A program made the position numbers and the translations under genes. 64,000 bases of DNA, taken from positions 59,713 through 123,712 of the forward strand of contig CAJNYU010003387.1 of assembly GCA_905331475.1 (NCBI GenBank). The letters are read 5' to 3'. This document shows, in pieces, positions 33,750 to 45,915 of the stretch. The DNA comes from Rotaria socialis. Lineage: Eukaryota; Rotifera; Eurotatoria; Philodinida; Philodinidae. The notes beneath the pieces are model-generated. The model was not told the origin of the DNA and did no database searches. It was given only the letters and a program-made list of their open reading frames with translations. Within the stretch, counting starts at the first letter, position 1, and each line of letters starts with the position of its first letter.

Positions 33750-34574
33750 TTACGTTTCTGTGTTTTTCGATTTAAATAAAGCATTATATTTATCACAATG
33801 AGTAATCTTTAAAGAAAAGCTTGTAACGAGTTTAAAAGTACTATATGACATGAAATTACTCAGACGACTTAGCATAAACAAATGCATATACAAAGTTATT
33901 TTAAGATCAGGAAAAAGAATGGCTTGTAGTAAAGCAAAAAATAACTTTTCATCGGCACATCTATTGATCCATAGTTGCAGGAGACGAGACCGATGCTGGG
34001 AAATAGAGTAGTTTTCTGGCAACGAGCTTCGCAACCATTTCACGAGTTCATCGTCCGGCGATAGTGATGCCTTAGTCATCCAAAAATCATTTTGACATTC
34101 ACAATGCAATGCTCGAAGATTGCACATCTTATCGACAAGATCGAGAATAATGTTTCGATCATCAATACGAATCGTAAGAACTTCACATTCACGTCCAATG
34201 AATGAATTAGCTAATATCGAACATTGTTCAGCATTCATATAGCGATTGATTCTCGTACGATAGTGTTTTAAATGAATCTGACTAAGTGAGAGATGTGCTA
34301 TATTCGATTGTACCAATTTCAAAAGTGACGTTGCATCAAAACTTAAATATTTTAGACGAGACGCTCGATTGAGTAAAACTTTCATTTGAGATTCCAATTG
34401 ACTCTTTTCTCGCATTTCAATGATTTCCAACGCTATCAAATGATCCAATGTTGGAATAAAAGCCCAAAAATAATTATCGAGCGGCAGTCTCAATGTTAGA
34501 CGACGAACATTTGCATAGACTATGGGAAATACTGCTAAATTATCTATACTTTCTTTGTAAAATACGTTCATCAC
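33750..34574 (-). pseudogene. 5'-truncated F-box/LRR-type gene
   Basis: The frame (274 codons) matches the leucine-rich C-terminal part of bdelloid F-box proteins (VRRLTLRLPLDNYFW, LDHLIALEIIEM, LRALHCECQNDFW, LVKWLRSSLP). The F-box part is missing. A TGA lies directly upstream of the first Met of this frame, and the TGTGGG island at 34764-34808 lies about 190 bp further upstream. It may be a fragment, or an intact C-terminal exon whose partners are lost. It is convergent with the intact relative at 31387-33092. Confidence 0.6.
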
Positions 34575-34763
34575 TCAATCGTAAGAATTATAATCCCAGG
34601 CATTAGGACAGGTCGTTTTTGACCATTGATTTTGATGAATAATATGAACGCCACCGAAACAATAGGGTAAAGTGTAGAGAAGGAAAAATTTTGTCGAGTT
34701 TTTCGGCCAATCGCATCAAACAAACTATTGATGATCATCGAGCCAAAATGGAGTTCGAAAAGT

Positions 34764-34808
34764 AAGGGTGTGGGTGTGGATAAAGACAAGACTAAATCCC
34801 ACACCCAT
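34764..34808. repeat. TGTGGG-type island 8, 45-bp cassette
   Basis: AGGGTGTGGGTGTGGATAAA, then GACAAGACTAAATCCCACAC, then CCAT. Inverted copy of 26020-26064, including the spacer. Confidence 0.75.
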
Positions 34809-35152
34809 CTTAGTATAACTTTTCAATTTCAATATCTCTCATGGAATAAAATCACACCTTTGTGAATAGAACATGATTTGATTATTTTGTTCAAAATTTT
34901 CAGTTTTAAAGAATAGACATAGACTTGTATAATTTTTTATGATTATAGTTAAGCTAATTCTATTTGGAAAATTAAAAATGTGCAAACGTCTTTTGAAAAA
35001 TCTAATTATTGTATTGAAAAGTAATTCGAATGTTTCTATCCGAATAATTTAAGAACTACTATCTAGTAGATACAATATTAAGAACACCACCTAATGACGT
35101 CTAGCCAATACAGAAACAACTGCTGTCGTGGTACGGCATTCTAAATTTTAAA

Positions 35153-35171
35153 GACACACCCACACCCACCC
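35153..35171. repeat. TGTGGG-type island 9, C-rich block
   Basis: ACACACCCACACCCACCC without an evident G-rich partner. Confidence 0.5.
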
Positions 35172-36149
35172 ATGATATATAAAGATTTCAGTATGAAGTA
35201 TTGTAGGGCTACACTCAAATTCATTCATTTAATAATAAAAACGATTGTAACATATGATTCATAAGTTCCTAACGAAAACGATGGAAACAAATTGTAAAAA
35301 TATGAAATGGCATCTGTAACATTACGTCATTTTATTAGGTTTTGTTTTATTTTTATAAAACAGTTCCATATAAATGCGTACTCTCTTATTGTTTCAGTGA
35401 TTCACTCACACCAAACTTTTTAACTCGAAATTCTAATATAATAAGGTCGATATCCAGGAATAACCATTGATTTATTTGAAGCACTATTCCAAAATCCTCT
35501 GCATCTATCATCTTTCGCATTCTTTTCTTATTACATTGATTTTGTCAAGAGGAACAATCGATTGTTCTCTTAAAAATCCTAAACTGCCAAAAGAAAATAA
35601 TGAAAACCTATATTCAAAAAGGTTTAAAGATCTCTTCCAAAATGGTTCCGAATTCTTGGCATTATCTTGTTTTGAAAGTTGCAGATTGCAATTCCTTCGT
35701 ATTGCTTTTATTTACTTTTTTCGGAGTATTTCTTGGTAAACAAGCAACTGATGAGAATTTAAAACTGATGATGATTCGACTGTAAGATGAACTACCAAAA
35801 TTTCTCGCAAAATGCAAGGAAAAGATCATATTGATTCTAAAGGGAGAATGATGTTTTTTTTTCTCTAGTAAGCAAACAGTCTTCACTTATTCAGATTCAC
35901 TTCCTTCTTTTTCTGCTGTTCTATTTATACCGTTCTTCGTTTCATTCAATTATTTTATTCTACTGCGTAGGTCATGAAACACGTGTTTTTTTCTCTTTCC
36001 TTACTTCCTCAACCTTCGTCAGAACGAGGTAAGTTTATTTCCATGACGTTGCAAATTTAGCAAACAGTCTATAAATATAAAACTCACCGTCACAAGTCAT
36101 TGTATTTCATTTCAGCTCATTGAGAATCTCAATTATTCAGTGAAATAAG

Positions 36150-37020
36150 ATGACGATCACTCTTTACGGCGCCTACCAATCTACTTGTACCAAACGAGTG
36201 TTAGCAACACTTCATGAAAAAAATATCGAATTTGAATTTCATCCAATCGATATAACGAAGGGTGAACAAAAGGTAGTGTCGATAAACGTTAATAACAGGA
36301 GCTAACTGTATGCATCTATTAACAGGATCCACGATACATCGAGGAGAAACAGCCATTTGGCGTTATTCCAGTGTTGACCGACGGCGATTTTCAAATTTAT
36401 GGTTATTGAACTTTTTGGATAGTATAAACTTGTACTAATTTTAGGTTATTCTAGAATCCCGTGCTATCTGTCGTTATTTGGAATCAAAATATAAGAGCAA
36501 GGGTACTGAACTGATTCCAGCGAATATTAAAGGATTGGGGCATTTTGAACAAGCTGCATCCATTGAATCATCCTACTTCGACCCTTATGCCAGTGGAATC
36601 GTATTTGAGAAAGTCTTTAAAAAGTAAAGAGAGAACAATTTGTATGGGTAGTTTACAAGATATTTCTTTTCTTTTTACATCGAATAGGCGAAAGGGTCTG
36701 GGAGAGCCAGATGAGACAAAAGTAGCTTCACTCAGAGCACAGTTAAATACTAATTTGGATGTCTATGACAAGATATTGGCTAAGCAGCCATACCTTGGTG
36801 GACAAGTAAAAGATTTATTTTTGATATTTCTATTTCAATAGCTATTGTCTGTATCCAAACATAGGAATTTACGTTGGCTGATCTATTTCATCTACCATAC
36901 GGTGCACGTCTTGTTGCTTGTGGCGAAGGTAGTCTTTTCGAATCACGACCTAATGTCAAAGCATGGTGGAGCAAAATAACTTCACGGCCATCATGGATAG
37001 CCGTCAAAGATTTAGCATAA
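36150..37020 (+). CDS. phi-like glutathione S-transferase, five exons (213 aa)
   Basis: Exons are 36150-36272, 36326-36401, 36455-36623, 36688-36805 and 36865-37020. All introns are 50-65 bp with GT..AG ends and agreeing phases, giving a full-length 213-aa enzyme. The thioredoxin-like N-domain (TLYGAYQSTCTKRVLATLHE, then FGVIPVLTDGDFQIYESRAI) has the cis-Pro and the ESRA glutathione-binding loop. The helical C-domain contains FDPYASGIVFEKVFK and FTLADLFHLPYG. Spacing and motifs match plant/fungal phi-class GSTs rather than animal alpha, mu, pi, sigma or theta types. It conjugates glutathione to electrophiles or reduces peroxides in the cytosol. The gene is intact and carries bdelloid-size introns, so if acquired horizontally it is an old, working acquisition. 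Confidence 0.85.
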
Positions 37021-37919
37021 ATGTATAAAATAAAAACTGAACGTTTTCACCATATTTTTTTCTGCTTTTATTTTAACCTATCTTCTGACGATCTTTTTTT
37101 CAATAAATAGAAACAATTAATTGTTTGTAAAACATAATGAATAAGTATACAATCGAATCGAATACAAGTGGTAGCCAACATGAAATTTCGCTGGTTTATC
37201 AGTGTTCTTTGATAGATAATGTATTTTGTTTTCCTTCTTTTTGGGAACTCACACTCATTACATATATATATATTCGCATATAGCGATTGTTTTCTTTCGT
37301 TCTATATTGCTGTACTATCTGCTTTTTTAGTACGCCTTTTAAGATCATTAAAACATCTACACATGACCTTGAGGCTAAAATTCTTATTGCGTAAATATGA
37401 AATAAGTAATAAGATTTAATTGCATATTTAATATGCATAGTCATGATATATATATATATATTTTTTTTTCGTTATTGCCCTAGTTATTAGTTTAGTACTG
37501 TGTCAATTCAATAAACTTGAACTGACGTACATACTCAACACTTACACTTCTGGTCTCCTTTCTAATTGACTTAAAGTTCAAAATTCTCTGACAACTATTT
37601 AAGTGATTATAGTGTTTGAATAGACGTAAACAGCCGTTGAAGATCTAGTTGATGAACACTTTTTTTAATAAAGTTGCCTTTTACATCGAACAGAAATGAA
37701 TGGATGTAGTGCAGTATTTATGGTCGTCACAATCCATATGATCTGCTTTGTAAAACAGTCTTTTTTCGTGTGATAATTTTCTTTGCGTTTGAATGCCAAT
37801 TTTATTAGTGTACAGGGCCAGTCTACCCGTTGTTGCAATTCATAGAGTTATCTTGATCATAGAAATCTCAACTTTTAATTGGAAATCTTTTTAGTATCTT
37901 CTTGCGAGTTCTGATCGCG
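37021..37919. other. intergenic, AT-rich
   Basis: Contains AT dinucleotide runs near 37263 and 37447-37462. No gene recognised. Confidence 0.45.
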
Positions 37920-38225
37920 AATAATGTTGATAGAAACAAATCCTAGGTCGAACATTCCTGCACGGAAACGGCCGGTTCCGAAACATTCCAGTAATTTCAT
38001 GGAAGCAGTATTCCGCTAGGGAATTTTCCGGATTTTTTCCAATGATTTCTGGTTGATTCCTGCCGAAAAGCACAGGAATTTGGAAGGAATCCGCCGGAAA
38101 AATCCGGGCAGCTATCGACCGGAATACTGCTTCCAACTTGTAGCCATTTCCGTTTTTTTTCTGTAGGATCCGGTGAGTTTCCAGCATCTTCCCTGGAGCA
38201 TCCGGGAGCCGAAATCATCGTCCTG
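37920..38225. mobile_element. GC-rich palindromic element, copy 1 (CCCAGGTC family)
   Basis: GC-rich island starting CCTAGGTCGAACATTCC, dense in CCGGAA/TTCCGG, and ending near CGTCCTGGGAT. The segment around 37965-38020 (CGGCCGGTTCCGAA, ATGGAAGCAGTATTCC) matches the reverse complement of 62065-62130. Base composition contrasts sharply with the flanks. No coding capacity supported. Confidence 0.55.
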
Positions 38226-40002
38226 GGATAAAATCCAACTTCGTAATTCACGAGCATTACTATTCCGTGTGTTTTATGAGACGCTTTCAGTAAGATTCTA
38301 TACTAAAATGTTAGATCCATTCTCGGAGTCAATCGGCTCAGAATCCAATCCTTACAATCCGGTAATATGTGAACCAATTTTTGCATAGTTTATCATGATC
38401 AACTCTGAATATGTAAACAGGTATTGGAGGATTCTATGATATGTGGTAATAGAACTTGCAGAAATCTGTCGCAGTTACTCCGATACAGACCGGTGCAGCC
38501 TCTGGTTGCAAAGATTTCAACTAAATTCTGCTCAGTCTAAGCAGTATTACTTCGGTAAGTTGCAATTTCTTAGCACTTTCTGATACCGACCCCGAAAGGT
38601 GCTGGCCGAATCTGCTAGTAATGTTTAACGTTGGCAGATTAACTTGTCATTTCATTCACAAAATAGTTTGGTGTATTTGTGAATTTATGTGCAAGTTCGT
38701 ACCATAGGTCAAAGTTCAAAATTTGAATCGAACTAAAATAGAAATAGTTAGATGCGAGAGAGACAAAGCGAGCAGAATCATTAGGAAATTCATGAAAACG
38801 CGGTTGAAATGAACTGAAATCATATCAGAATTTTTTTTCCTTCAATGTTCGATTCGAACCTTGCACACAAGTTAGATAATAAACAGATCTGATAAACGCC
38901 CACATGGGTGCAAAATGCTGACGAACAGTTCAGAAAACAGTTTCACAGGTTCTGAAGGTTTACTATAAGCCTACAAAGAAAATTTAGAATTGATTCTAAA
39001 ACATCGAACTATTTTGAAATTTGTTGTGTCTACGAGATAGATTTCAGATTCCGTAACCATATCGAAGACTATCTTAAGGTTGTATAGGATAGTTTAACTT
39101 TTTGTTTAGCTTACGGCCTGATTATTTTAGAATAAGTATTCATATCTAACAAAATCAAAAGCCTCAGTAAGAATCCCAAATGTCTTTGCCTATTTTCTAC
39201 ACTAAATAATAAAAAATTAACATAGAGCAACTATATATTGATCATTTTCGAACTGCTGCTCAGTTTCCAGCAAGATATGATCTTATTTACATCGACCAGG
39301 GTAGTATACACTCAAATTCATCGCTCTTCGAACAAGTATGTCTTTATCCAAGAAAAAGAAATTGAGCAACAACATAAAAAAAAGGGGAAGTGACTGTTTG
39401 TTTTAATTCTTTTCAATTTATTTCAGTAGACTCATTGAATTTTTCAGCAAGTGCAGTGACAAAAGAATGTTCTTTTGCGACAACAAACATGACTTCAAGT
39501 CATACACAGAATGATGCTTGATGACGTCGGTGAAAAAAGGAAGTAAACAGCATACGAAGTGGTTGACTATGGTGATTACTGTGGCTTCTTATATCTCTTA
39601 TGTTTACAAAAATATTCAAAAGTCTACATAATATGTTATATACATGTACATGTAAGAATTTTGTTGGCCGCGTAACACAAACTTATAGAATTTCATGTGT
39701 GATACTTCATTTGAAACAAGATTGGTATTATTGTTACACTTAAACTTTCATTTGTTTTAGTTACAATACCAACATTGCAAACGATGATTTTAAGAAAAAT
39801 GGTTACGTCAAAATAGATATTTCGACGTCAAAACTACCAGAAGGAAATTGGAAAAATATCGATCCGGCTGTTTTTTGATAAGGACAAATGAGATCTAACT
39901 GATTGTCATCTAAAGGAAGTCTACGCAATACTTGAGTAAGAGAAATAATCAGAAAAAACTAATCTAATATTAATATCGTCTTTTCTAGCTCCTCAGAACA
40001 AG
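38226..40002. other. intergenic, no gene recognised
   Basis: AT-rich with short frames only. No feature beyond ordinary low-complexity runs. Confidence 0.45.
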
Positions 40003-40070
40003 GTCGGGTGTGGGTGCGGGTGTGTGTTTACTTGAACTGAGTGTCAACTTTCACACGATACTCACACTCG
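40003..40070. repeat. TGTGGG-type island 10, inverted pair
   Basis: TCGGGTGTGGGTGCGGGTGTG, then about 30 nt later TCACACGATACTCACACTCG. The right side is degenerate. Confidence 0.55.
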
Positions 40071-41561
40071 CTTTGTTTTCAGTTTCAGCTCGACAGTTCG
40101 AATATGAGTCAATTTTTTATCTCTCTCTGCTTGTCACCATATTTGTAAGCCTCTGAATTCTACTCTCTAAAGATTGTAGCATACTAAGGATTAAAGAGAT
40201 TTTGTATTTTTTTTTATCCAACGTTTGCAGTTCTACAGGTTCGCAGCGAAATCTTTCTCACGAGTTGCTTTGTTCAAAACGGGTATGGTTTAGAAGTCAA
40301 AACACTCGCACCTACACGCACCATTTTCCGATGACTGTTGTCGAAATCTTTCGGTTGTCAGTAGACGGTATCCTTTACAGGGTATGAGTAGTTTACGACG
40401 CAAATTACCAACATATTAATTTTATCCATCGATAACATTACTTTTAAAACCATTGAAGAAGCGACGTGGATTTTTTTATGACTTTTTATGATTGTTTCAA
40501 AAATGAAGCGTATAAAACGGGTGAAATCATTTCTCATATTCAGGATACACGAATATTTGCATTTCTGTAGTCAATAAGAAGGTAAAATAGTGAGTACTGA
40601 AACAACCATATCGCAGGATTCTTGAAGAGAAATAGAAGTTGTTTTTGTTCCGATGTTTAGTCTCAACTTTTTACGTGAGTTTCAGAATTTGTTTTCTCGA
40701 GGCTTGGTGTTTTGCTGCAAAGGCTGTTTCTGAGTATTATGAATCAAAAAAAAATAAACGTGCAGAGACGGCATTATGATTAGATAAGCGGTACGAGATT
40801 GTGTGTTATAAATCGACCATGAAACTCTAAAACTATATTTACAAATTTTTACACCTCTCATGAAGTTTCCATAAGATACTAAAGATCAACTGACACGAGA
40901 AACACATCAAACGAAATCAGTGGCAACGGGTAAATCCATGGGAAGCGTACCATGTTTACATCGACTTTCTCCAAATTTACTGAAACTTTCAGGGCTTGTA
41001 GGGTTCGATTAGTTGATCGTTTTGGTAGTAAAATATTAAGGGTTTGAATATGTTATCAGGTCAAAATGGGCAACATATGTTTTTAGGACTTTTGAAAAAA
41101 TCATCGCTGAAATAGAGAAGCTTGCACTTTGGGAAAACATTTTCTCCTTCATTACTCAATCAAAACTAAACATTTTATATATGCTTGAATAGCTTGCGAT
41201 AAACTCTATCTAACCATATATGAGCCAAGTAGTTCAGGATCCTAAGTGAAACTTTCCACGGATCAGAATTATTTGACAGTAACGTAAACTTTTGCTCCTA
41301 ATAAAAAATCTCTTCCGAATCTGGGTGAGTGGTAGTACTTCAGGTTTTGTAGAGCGTCGCTTGCTCTATCTTCTTGTATATAAGACATCACAGTCGTTTT
41401 TGATTTACCGTGATTACAGAGGCAAAAATATCTAGATAGCTGTTGTTTTGGCAAATTTTAGCTCATATTCAAGGGCGTTTTCATAGAAAGCATCGACGAA
41501 TTAGTTTGGAAATTTGAATATAGATAGATCTCAATGAGTACAATAAAATATATTATGTTAT
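40071..41561. other. intergenic, no gene recognised
   Basis: Short frames at 40202-40387 and 41269-41454 lack supporting features. Confidence 0.4.
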
Positions 41562-41856
41562 TGTAACGATTTCTGATAGAAGAGATGCCTGTGCTGATGG
41601 TATTACACTTTATTTCACTCTTCAAATCATAAAATCGCGTCGGTTACGTATAAAGCACACGCTTAAATACTCAACCATTTGAGAGAACGAAGGAGAATGA
41701 GAGATAAAGACAAATATCAAGAACAGAAAGATAAAGGTAATATATGTGATGAGAATAAATGGCACCTTAAGGCCAAATACCATGCACAGACCACACTCGA
41801 ACGGGAGCGTTACACTCCCACGTGGAATTTAGACGCTCCCCGCATTTATCGTTACA
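41562..41856 (-). mobile_element. solo LTR-like element (295 bp)
   Basis: Begins TGTAACGATTTCTGAT and ends ATCGTTACA, as does the LTR at 16009. Flanks GTTAT and CTTAT could be a target duplication with one mismatch. The interior matches 60789-61045 closely (CTCTTCAAATCATAAA, CTTAAATACTCAACC, GAGAATAAATGGCACC). Near the right end it shares an AACTTAGACGCTC-like segment with the DNA just beyond the 16-kb LTR. Strand is by analogy with the 16-kb element. Confidence 0.6.
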
Positions 41857-42029
41857 CTTATCATCACTGACATTGCAGTATGAAATAATACTAGCAAACG
41901 ATGGTGAGGCATAAATCATTTATGGAAAAAATCTAGTGTTCAAAATTTTTTAGCCGTGAACTTCTTAATTTTCTTCGAGCTATCGGGAGAAGACCGAATT
42001 TTGGGTTTTTAAGGAAAAATATTTTTCTT

Positions 42030-42150
42030 TATTCTTTATTTTATCGCTATTAAATAAAGATAAAGCTACTTTTTCTTTTTCTTTATTTTATCGCTATTAA
42101 ATAAAGATAAAGCTACTTTTTCTTTTTCTTTATTTTATAAAGATAAAGAT
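42030..42150. repeat. 47-bp tandem repeat, nearly three units
   Basis: CTTTATTTTATCGCTATTAA starts at 42034 and 42081, and a truncated unit starts at 42128, each 47 bp apart. The array lies in AT-rich DNA ending TAACACCCCTA at 42218-42228, which resembles the right end of the hAT-type MITE at 26637-27111. It ends about 60 bp before the kinase ATG. Confidence 0.65.
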
Positions 42151-42288
42151 TTCATTTATCTTTATTTTTTAAATATAAAGGTTTTATTTATCTTTAAAAA
42201 GTAAAGTAAATATAAAGTAACACCCCTACTCATCAACCTAATAAGGGTTTAATATCCTGCATTCTTTTCGCAGCGTCCCAGTACAACA

Positions 42289-43299
42289 ATGACAATGGCA
42301 AGTACCGATCAGAAATTCATTTACATCCCTGCCGATGATCTTAAGAGGGATAAACATCTTGGCAGCGGTGGCTTCGGTGATGTTTACCGTGGAACTTGGG
42401 TGAGTCGTCGTTTTCAGGTCGCAATAAAGGTGTTCCGCGTCACTGATTTCGAAATCGAACAACAACAAAAAGAAATCATGCGAGAAATTTCGGCAATGTA
42501 TTGTATCCGGTTCGAGCATGTGTTGAATGTGTTCGGCGCTTGTGCGGAACCCGACTATCATGCACTCGTCGTTGAATACATGCCTCTTGGCTCTCTTAAT
42601 GACATTCTTAAAAATGATGACATTCAACTGTCATGGTTCGATCGATGGTCAATCGTCAATCAAATGACCAAAGGAATTAATCATTTACATCAACTCAAAC
42701 CTATTCCGATTATCCACCGTGACATTAAGTCTCCCAATTTCTTAATGAAGTGGGGTCCACAGAATGATAACAATCGCTTTATTGTCAAAGTAGGTGATTT
42801 CGGTCTAGCCAAGTTTCGGTCAGACACAAACTCGCAGCCGCCGAGCGTTGGTCTGGTTGGAACACTTCTATGGATGGCGCCAGAACTCTTCGATTCTGAA
42901 AGCAAACATACAAAGGCCAGCGATGTGTACGCATTAGGCATGTGTTTTTGGGAAGTAGCAACACGATGTATTCCGTACGAAGGAATGAATATGCCAAGCG
43001 CTTTACTGCATGTGCATTTGGGACACCGTTTAGAGGTGCCATCGGATGTACCAGAAGATTTTGAAGAGATTATCCGTGCTGCATGGACGCATGATCCTGA
43101 AGAACGACCAACATGCTTCTTATTGCTTGAAATGATCGACACTGGTATGACCCCTCTGTTATCTTCGAACTCAAGGTAGGTTTTTCTCATTTAAAGAATA
43201 TGCTTGTATATTTCTCGTTTATATGATGGCCAATTGTAACAGTGCTGATCACAGACGGCCATATCCCAGAAGCGGTTCAAGACACTCGACCACATTTAG
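42289..43299 (+). CDS. TKL-type protein kinase, catalytic exons
   Basis: Exon 1 (42289-43175) holds a complete kinase domain: GSGGFGDV glycine loop, VAIKV lysine, HRDIKSPNF catalytic loop, VGDFGLA magnesium loop, WMAPE, then DVYALGMCFWEVATR and RPTC. The HRDIKSPN and GTLLWMAPE forms are typical of tyrosine-kinase-like (MLK/RIPK-like) Ser/Thr kinases. All catalytic residues are present. Exon 2 (43243-43299) adds a Ser/Arg tail. From there the gene may end (acceptor at 43400 followed at once by TAA), or splice to the phase-compatible LRR exon at 46518. The initiator could be either of the two Mets (MTM). Upstream lies a tandem repeat and a transposon end. Confidence 0.8.
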
Positions 43300-43403
43300 G
43301 TAAGAATGTTGATGATACACATGGCAAGGCTCGTATCATAGCAATATGTTCACAATTTCTCATAGCGTGTGCGATCTAGTTTTCTCGTATCTCATTTCAG
43401 ATA

Positions 43404-44984
43404 AAATATAATACATTTTTCACTGAACAGCTGACTATTATAAGGCTTGTGCATGCGTAAGTTTAATATCGTATACTGTCTTTCCTTCTCTACTTATTCG
43501 ACTAGATTTATGTTTCTTGCAATGATACACCAACAACATATAGATAGCTAAACGTTAAGAAGTAGCTGTTTCAAAAGTCATGCAAAGGTTTTTTGCCAGG
43601 CTGAAATAAAGTCGAGTGATCATGATAACAGGTGTTCTAATAAATACCTCTGCAGATTTTTCAGAAAGGAATGAATCACTCCAACACGATGCGAGTTATT
43701 AATGATCATGAAGAAGTTTTTCACTTCATTGTATTACTTAACGAACAAACTAGACCCTAGTAAAAATAAATAGGTGTTTAAAGAAGTGAGCGTTGAGCTT
43801 AACGCTAAAATTTTTGCTTTTGAAAACAAGTTAACGAACCCTGACGAAGAAAATTTCATAAAACTCCGTTACATATCGAAAATTTATGAAAATGCATTAT
43901 ACTTTTCATATTGTTTTCAACGATGATTGTCTCCTTAGCGGTAAATAACGCATTATATCTAGTTAAGTATTGCATTCGTTTTCACTTCTGTGATATTTGA
44001 ATTTTCTTACTTGAATTGTATGTTACCTATATGGCTACGTAGCGAAATCATGTGCATATCTTCCCAACTAATATAACCGCATGAAAAACAAAATAGTTAG
44101 AATCAGTATTTTTAATATATCATTAGTATAAATTAACATTTGAGAAAATTAATTATATATGCGAATAGTCCGTAGAATTCTCTATCACTGTATCTATGTA
44201 CGTTTTGAAGTGCACGTGTTTGCTAACAATATATTCAAACAGAATAACAACAACATCATTGTCTAATTTTCCAGAAATGAACTTTTTGTTTCTTTTTCAT
44301 CCACTTTCTTGAATTTATTTTTAATATAGAAACAAGTTATCAAAAATACTTAGTATATAGTCTGAATATGAATGAAACTCTGTATCACTCCACACTTACG
44401 AACCGTGATTAGCTATTCTTTAATTGTCAATATTTGATATAGTATTAGTAGACTCTAACTCTCATAGTCCTATGGGTTCTATTTTATATTTCGCTAGTGA
44501 AGTGAAATGCATAGCATTGAATTGAGTGTTGATCTGAGATGAGAAATGAATCATAGCAAACTTTTCGAAAGCACGAAAATTTGCACAGGCAATCATATTG
44601 AATTCTCTCATATTATTTGTACTTAAATTGATATCTAATCCTAAGATATTTTTCGAAGATGTTTCAAAAACTAACGGCATCTATAACAAAATGTGTCTCA
44701 TATTTATTCTACTGGCAAGCGTTTATGATGATATAACCTGTTAACCATGTATTTTAATTATTAAATATCATTAGTATCCTTCCTTATATTAAGCAAAGTT
44801 TTAAGGCAACATTATAGCGTGAAAGTTAGTCAATTATCGATTGAAGTAAGTTGGGTCATTTTTGAACAAATTTTAACTCGTATAGTTTTGTATTGTACAC
44901 TTCTGAAATTAATTTATTAATTTGTTCGTATGACAGAATAGGCCTATATAAAAGTGGAAATAATGAACTACTTTTTTTGGTAAA
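43404..44984. other. non-coding stretch (intron or intergenic)
   Basis: AT-rich with no recognised gene. It is part of the possible 3.2-kb intron linking the kinase and LRR exons. Confidence 0.4.
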
Positions 44985-45550
44985 TTCCAGCTTCGCTGAA
45001 TCATTTTATCGCCGACTCCAACTTCGCCGAATAAAAATCTTGACCAAAAAATATCGAATCAAATTTGATCCATTCTAGATATAGAATTTTATCCTAACTA
45101 TCTACTTTAATAGTGACTTGATTAATTAACCCCATCTGAGTTGGTAACCAACTGACTTGGTAGCCAACTGACTTGGTAACCAAGTCAATTATATCTGTTG
45201 TCTTGTTTAAACAGATGCCAACAGGTGTAGATGTGAGTGTGGGTGTGTGGGTGTGCGCGTGGGTTATCAACACAGATGATTACCGAGTCAGTTGGTTACC
45301 AACTCAGATGGTTGCCAAGTCAGTTGGTTACCAATTCAGATGGTTACCAAGTCAGTTGGTTCCACCTCAGATAGGGTTAATTAATCAAGTCACTATTAAA
45401 GTAGTTAGTTAGGATAAAATTCTATATCTAGAATGGATCAAATTTGATTCGATATTTTTTGGTCAAGATTTTTATTCGGCGAAGTTGGAGTCGGCGAAAA
45501 TAATCGTCGGCGAAAAAATGATTCGGCGAAGCTGTACTAATTCATGTTTC
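44985..45550. mobile_element. foldback element with TGTGGG centre (island 11)
   Basis: Left arm (44988-45180) and right arm (45290-45545) are inverted copies with few mismatches: CAGCTTCGC, GCCGACTCCAACTTCGCCGA, GATCCATTCTAGATATAGAA, TTAATTAACC. Towards the middle are tandem TTGGTAACCAACTGACT units, and the centre (45224-45265) is GTGTGGGTGTGTGGGTGTG. A half copy lies at 24073-24255. No coding capacity. Confidence 0.75.
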
Positions 45551-45599
45551 TGGCGATGGGTAAGTGTCACATTGTATACATGTTCGAATCTAATCTTCA

Positions 45600-45915
45600 T
45601 CCTTACGTATTTCCATTCTGACTAGTCCATACTCGTCCACTATATAAGGCTACAGCTGGTTGTATACTCGTCCCAGACGCCCTTAATTTTTCATGCATAA
45701 ACCATTTTCGGACGGGCGACGCGGGCACTCGTCACGACTACTCTTATTAGATTTTACGACTAGTCGTCAATCAGAGTACTAGGACGCGTATGCATGACGG
45801 TCAAAACCTCGGACTATTCCCAGACGAGGACTTTTTGAGACAAAGACTAGTCGAGACGGGGCGGCACGACTAGAAAAAAGACTAATCATTTAACCAGTCT
45901 TTTGCTCACTTGGGT
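45600..45915. mobile_element. diverged relative of the 18222 MITE
   Basis: Rich in GACTAGTC-type palindromes. It ends AAAAAAGACTAATCATTTAA, CCAGTCTTTTGCTCACTTGG, the same right end as 18353-18390. The left terminus was not found, so the copy may be truncated. It is GC-richer than the flanks. Confidence 0.5.

Larger units (their letters stand above)
34575..36149. other. intergenic with two telomere-like islands
   Basis: No gene recognised; frames at 35467-35886 are short and AT-driven. The right end is the promoter of the glutathione transferase gene, with TATAAATATAAAACTC near 36070 as a possible TATA element. Confidence 0.4.

Noticed and set aside
42690-43190. Long antisense frame opposite the kinase
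   Set aside because: Shadow of the kinase coding sequence; no independent features.
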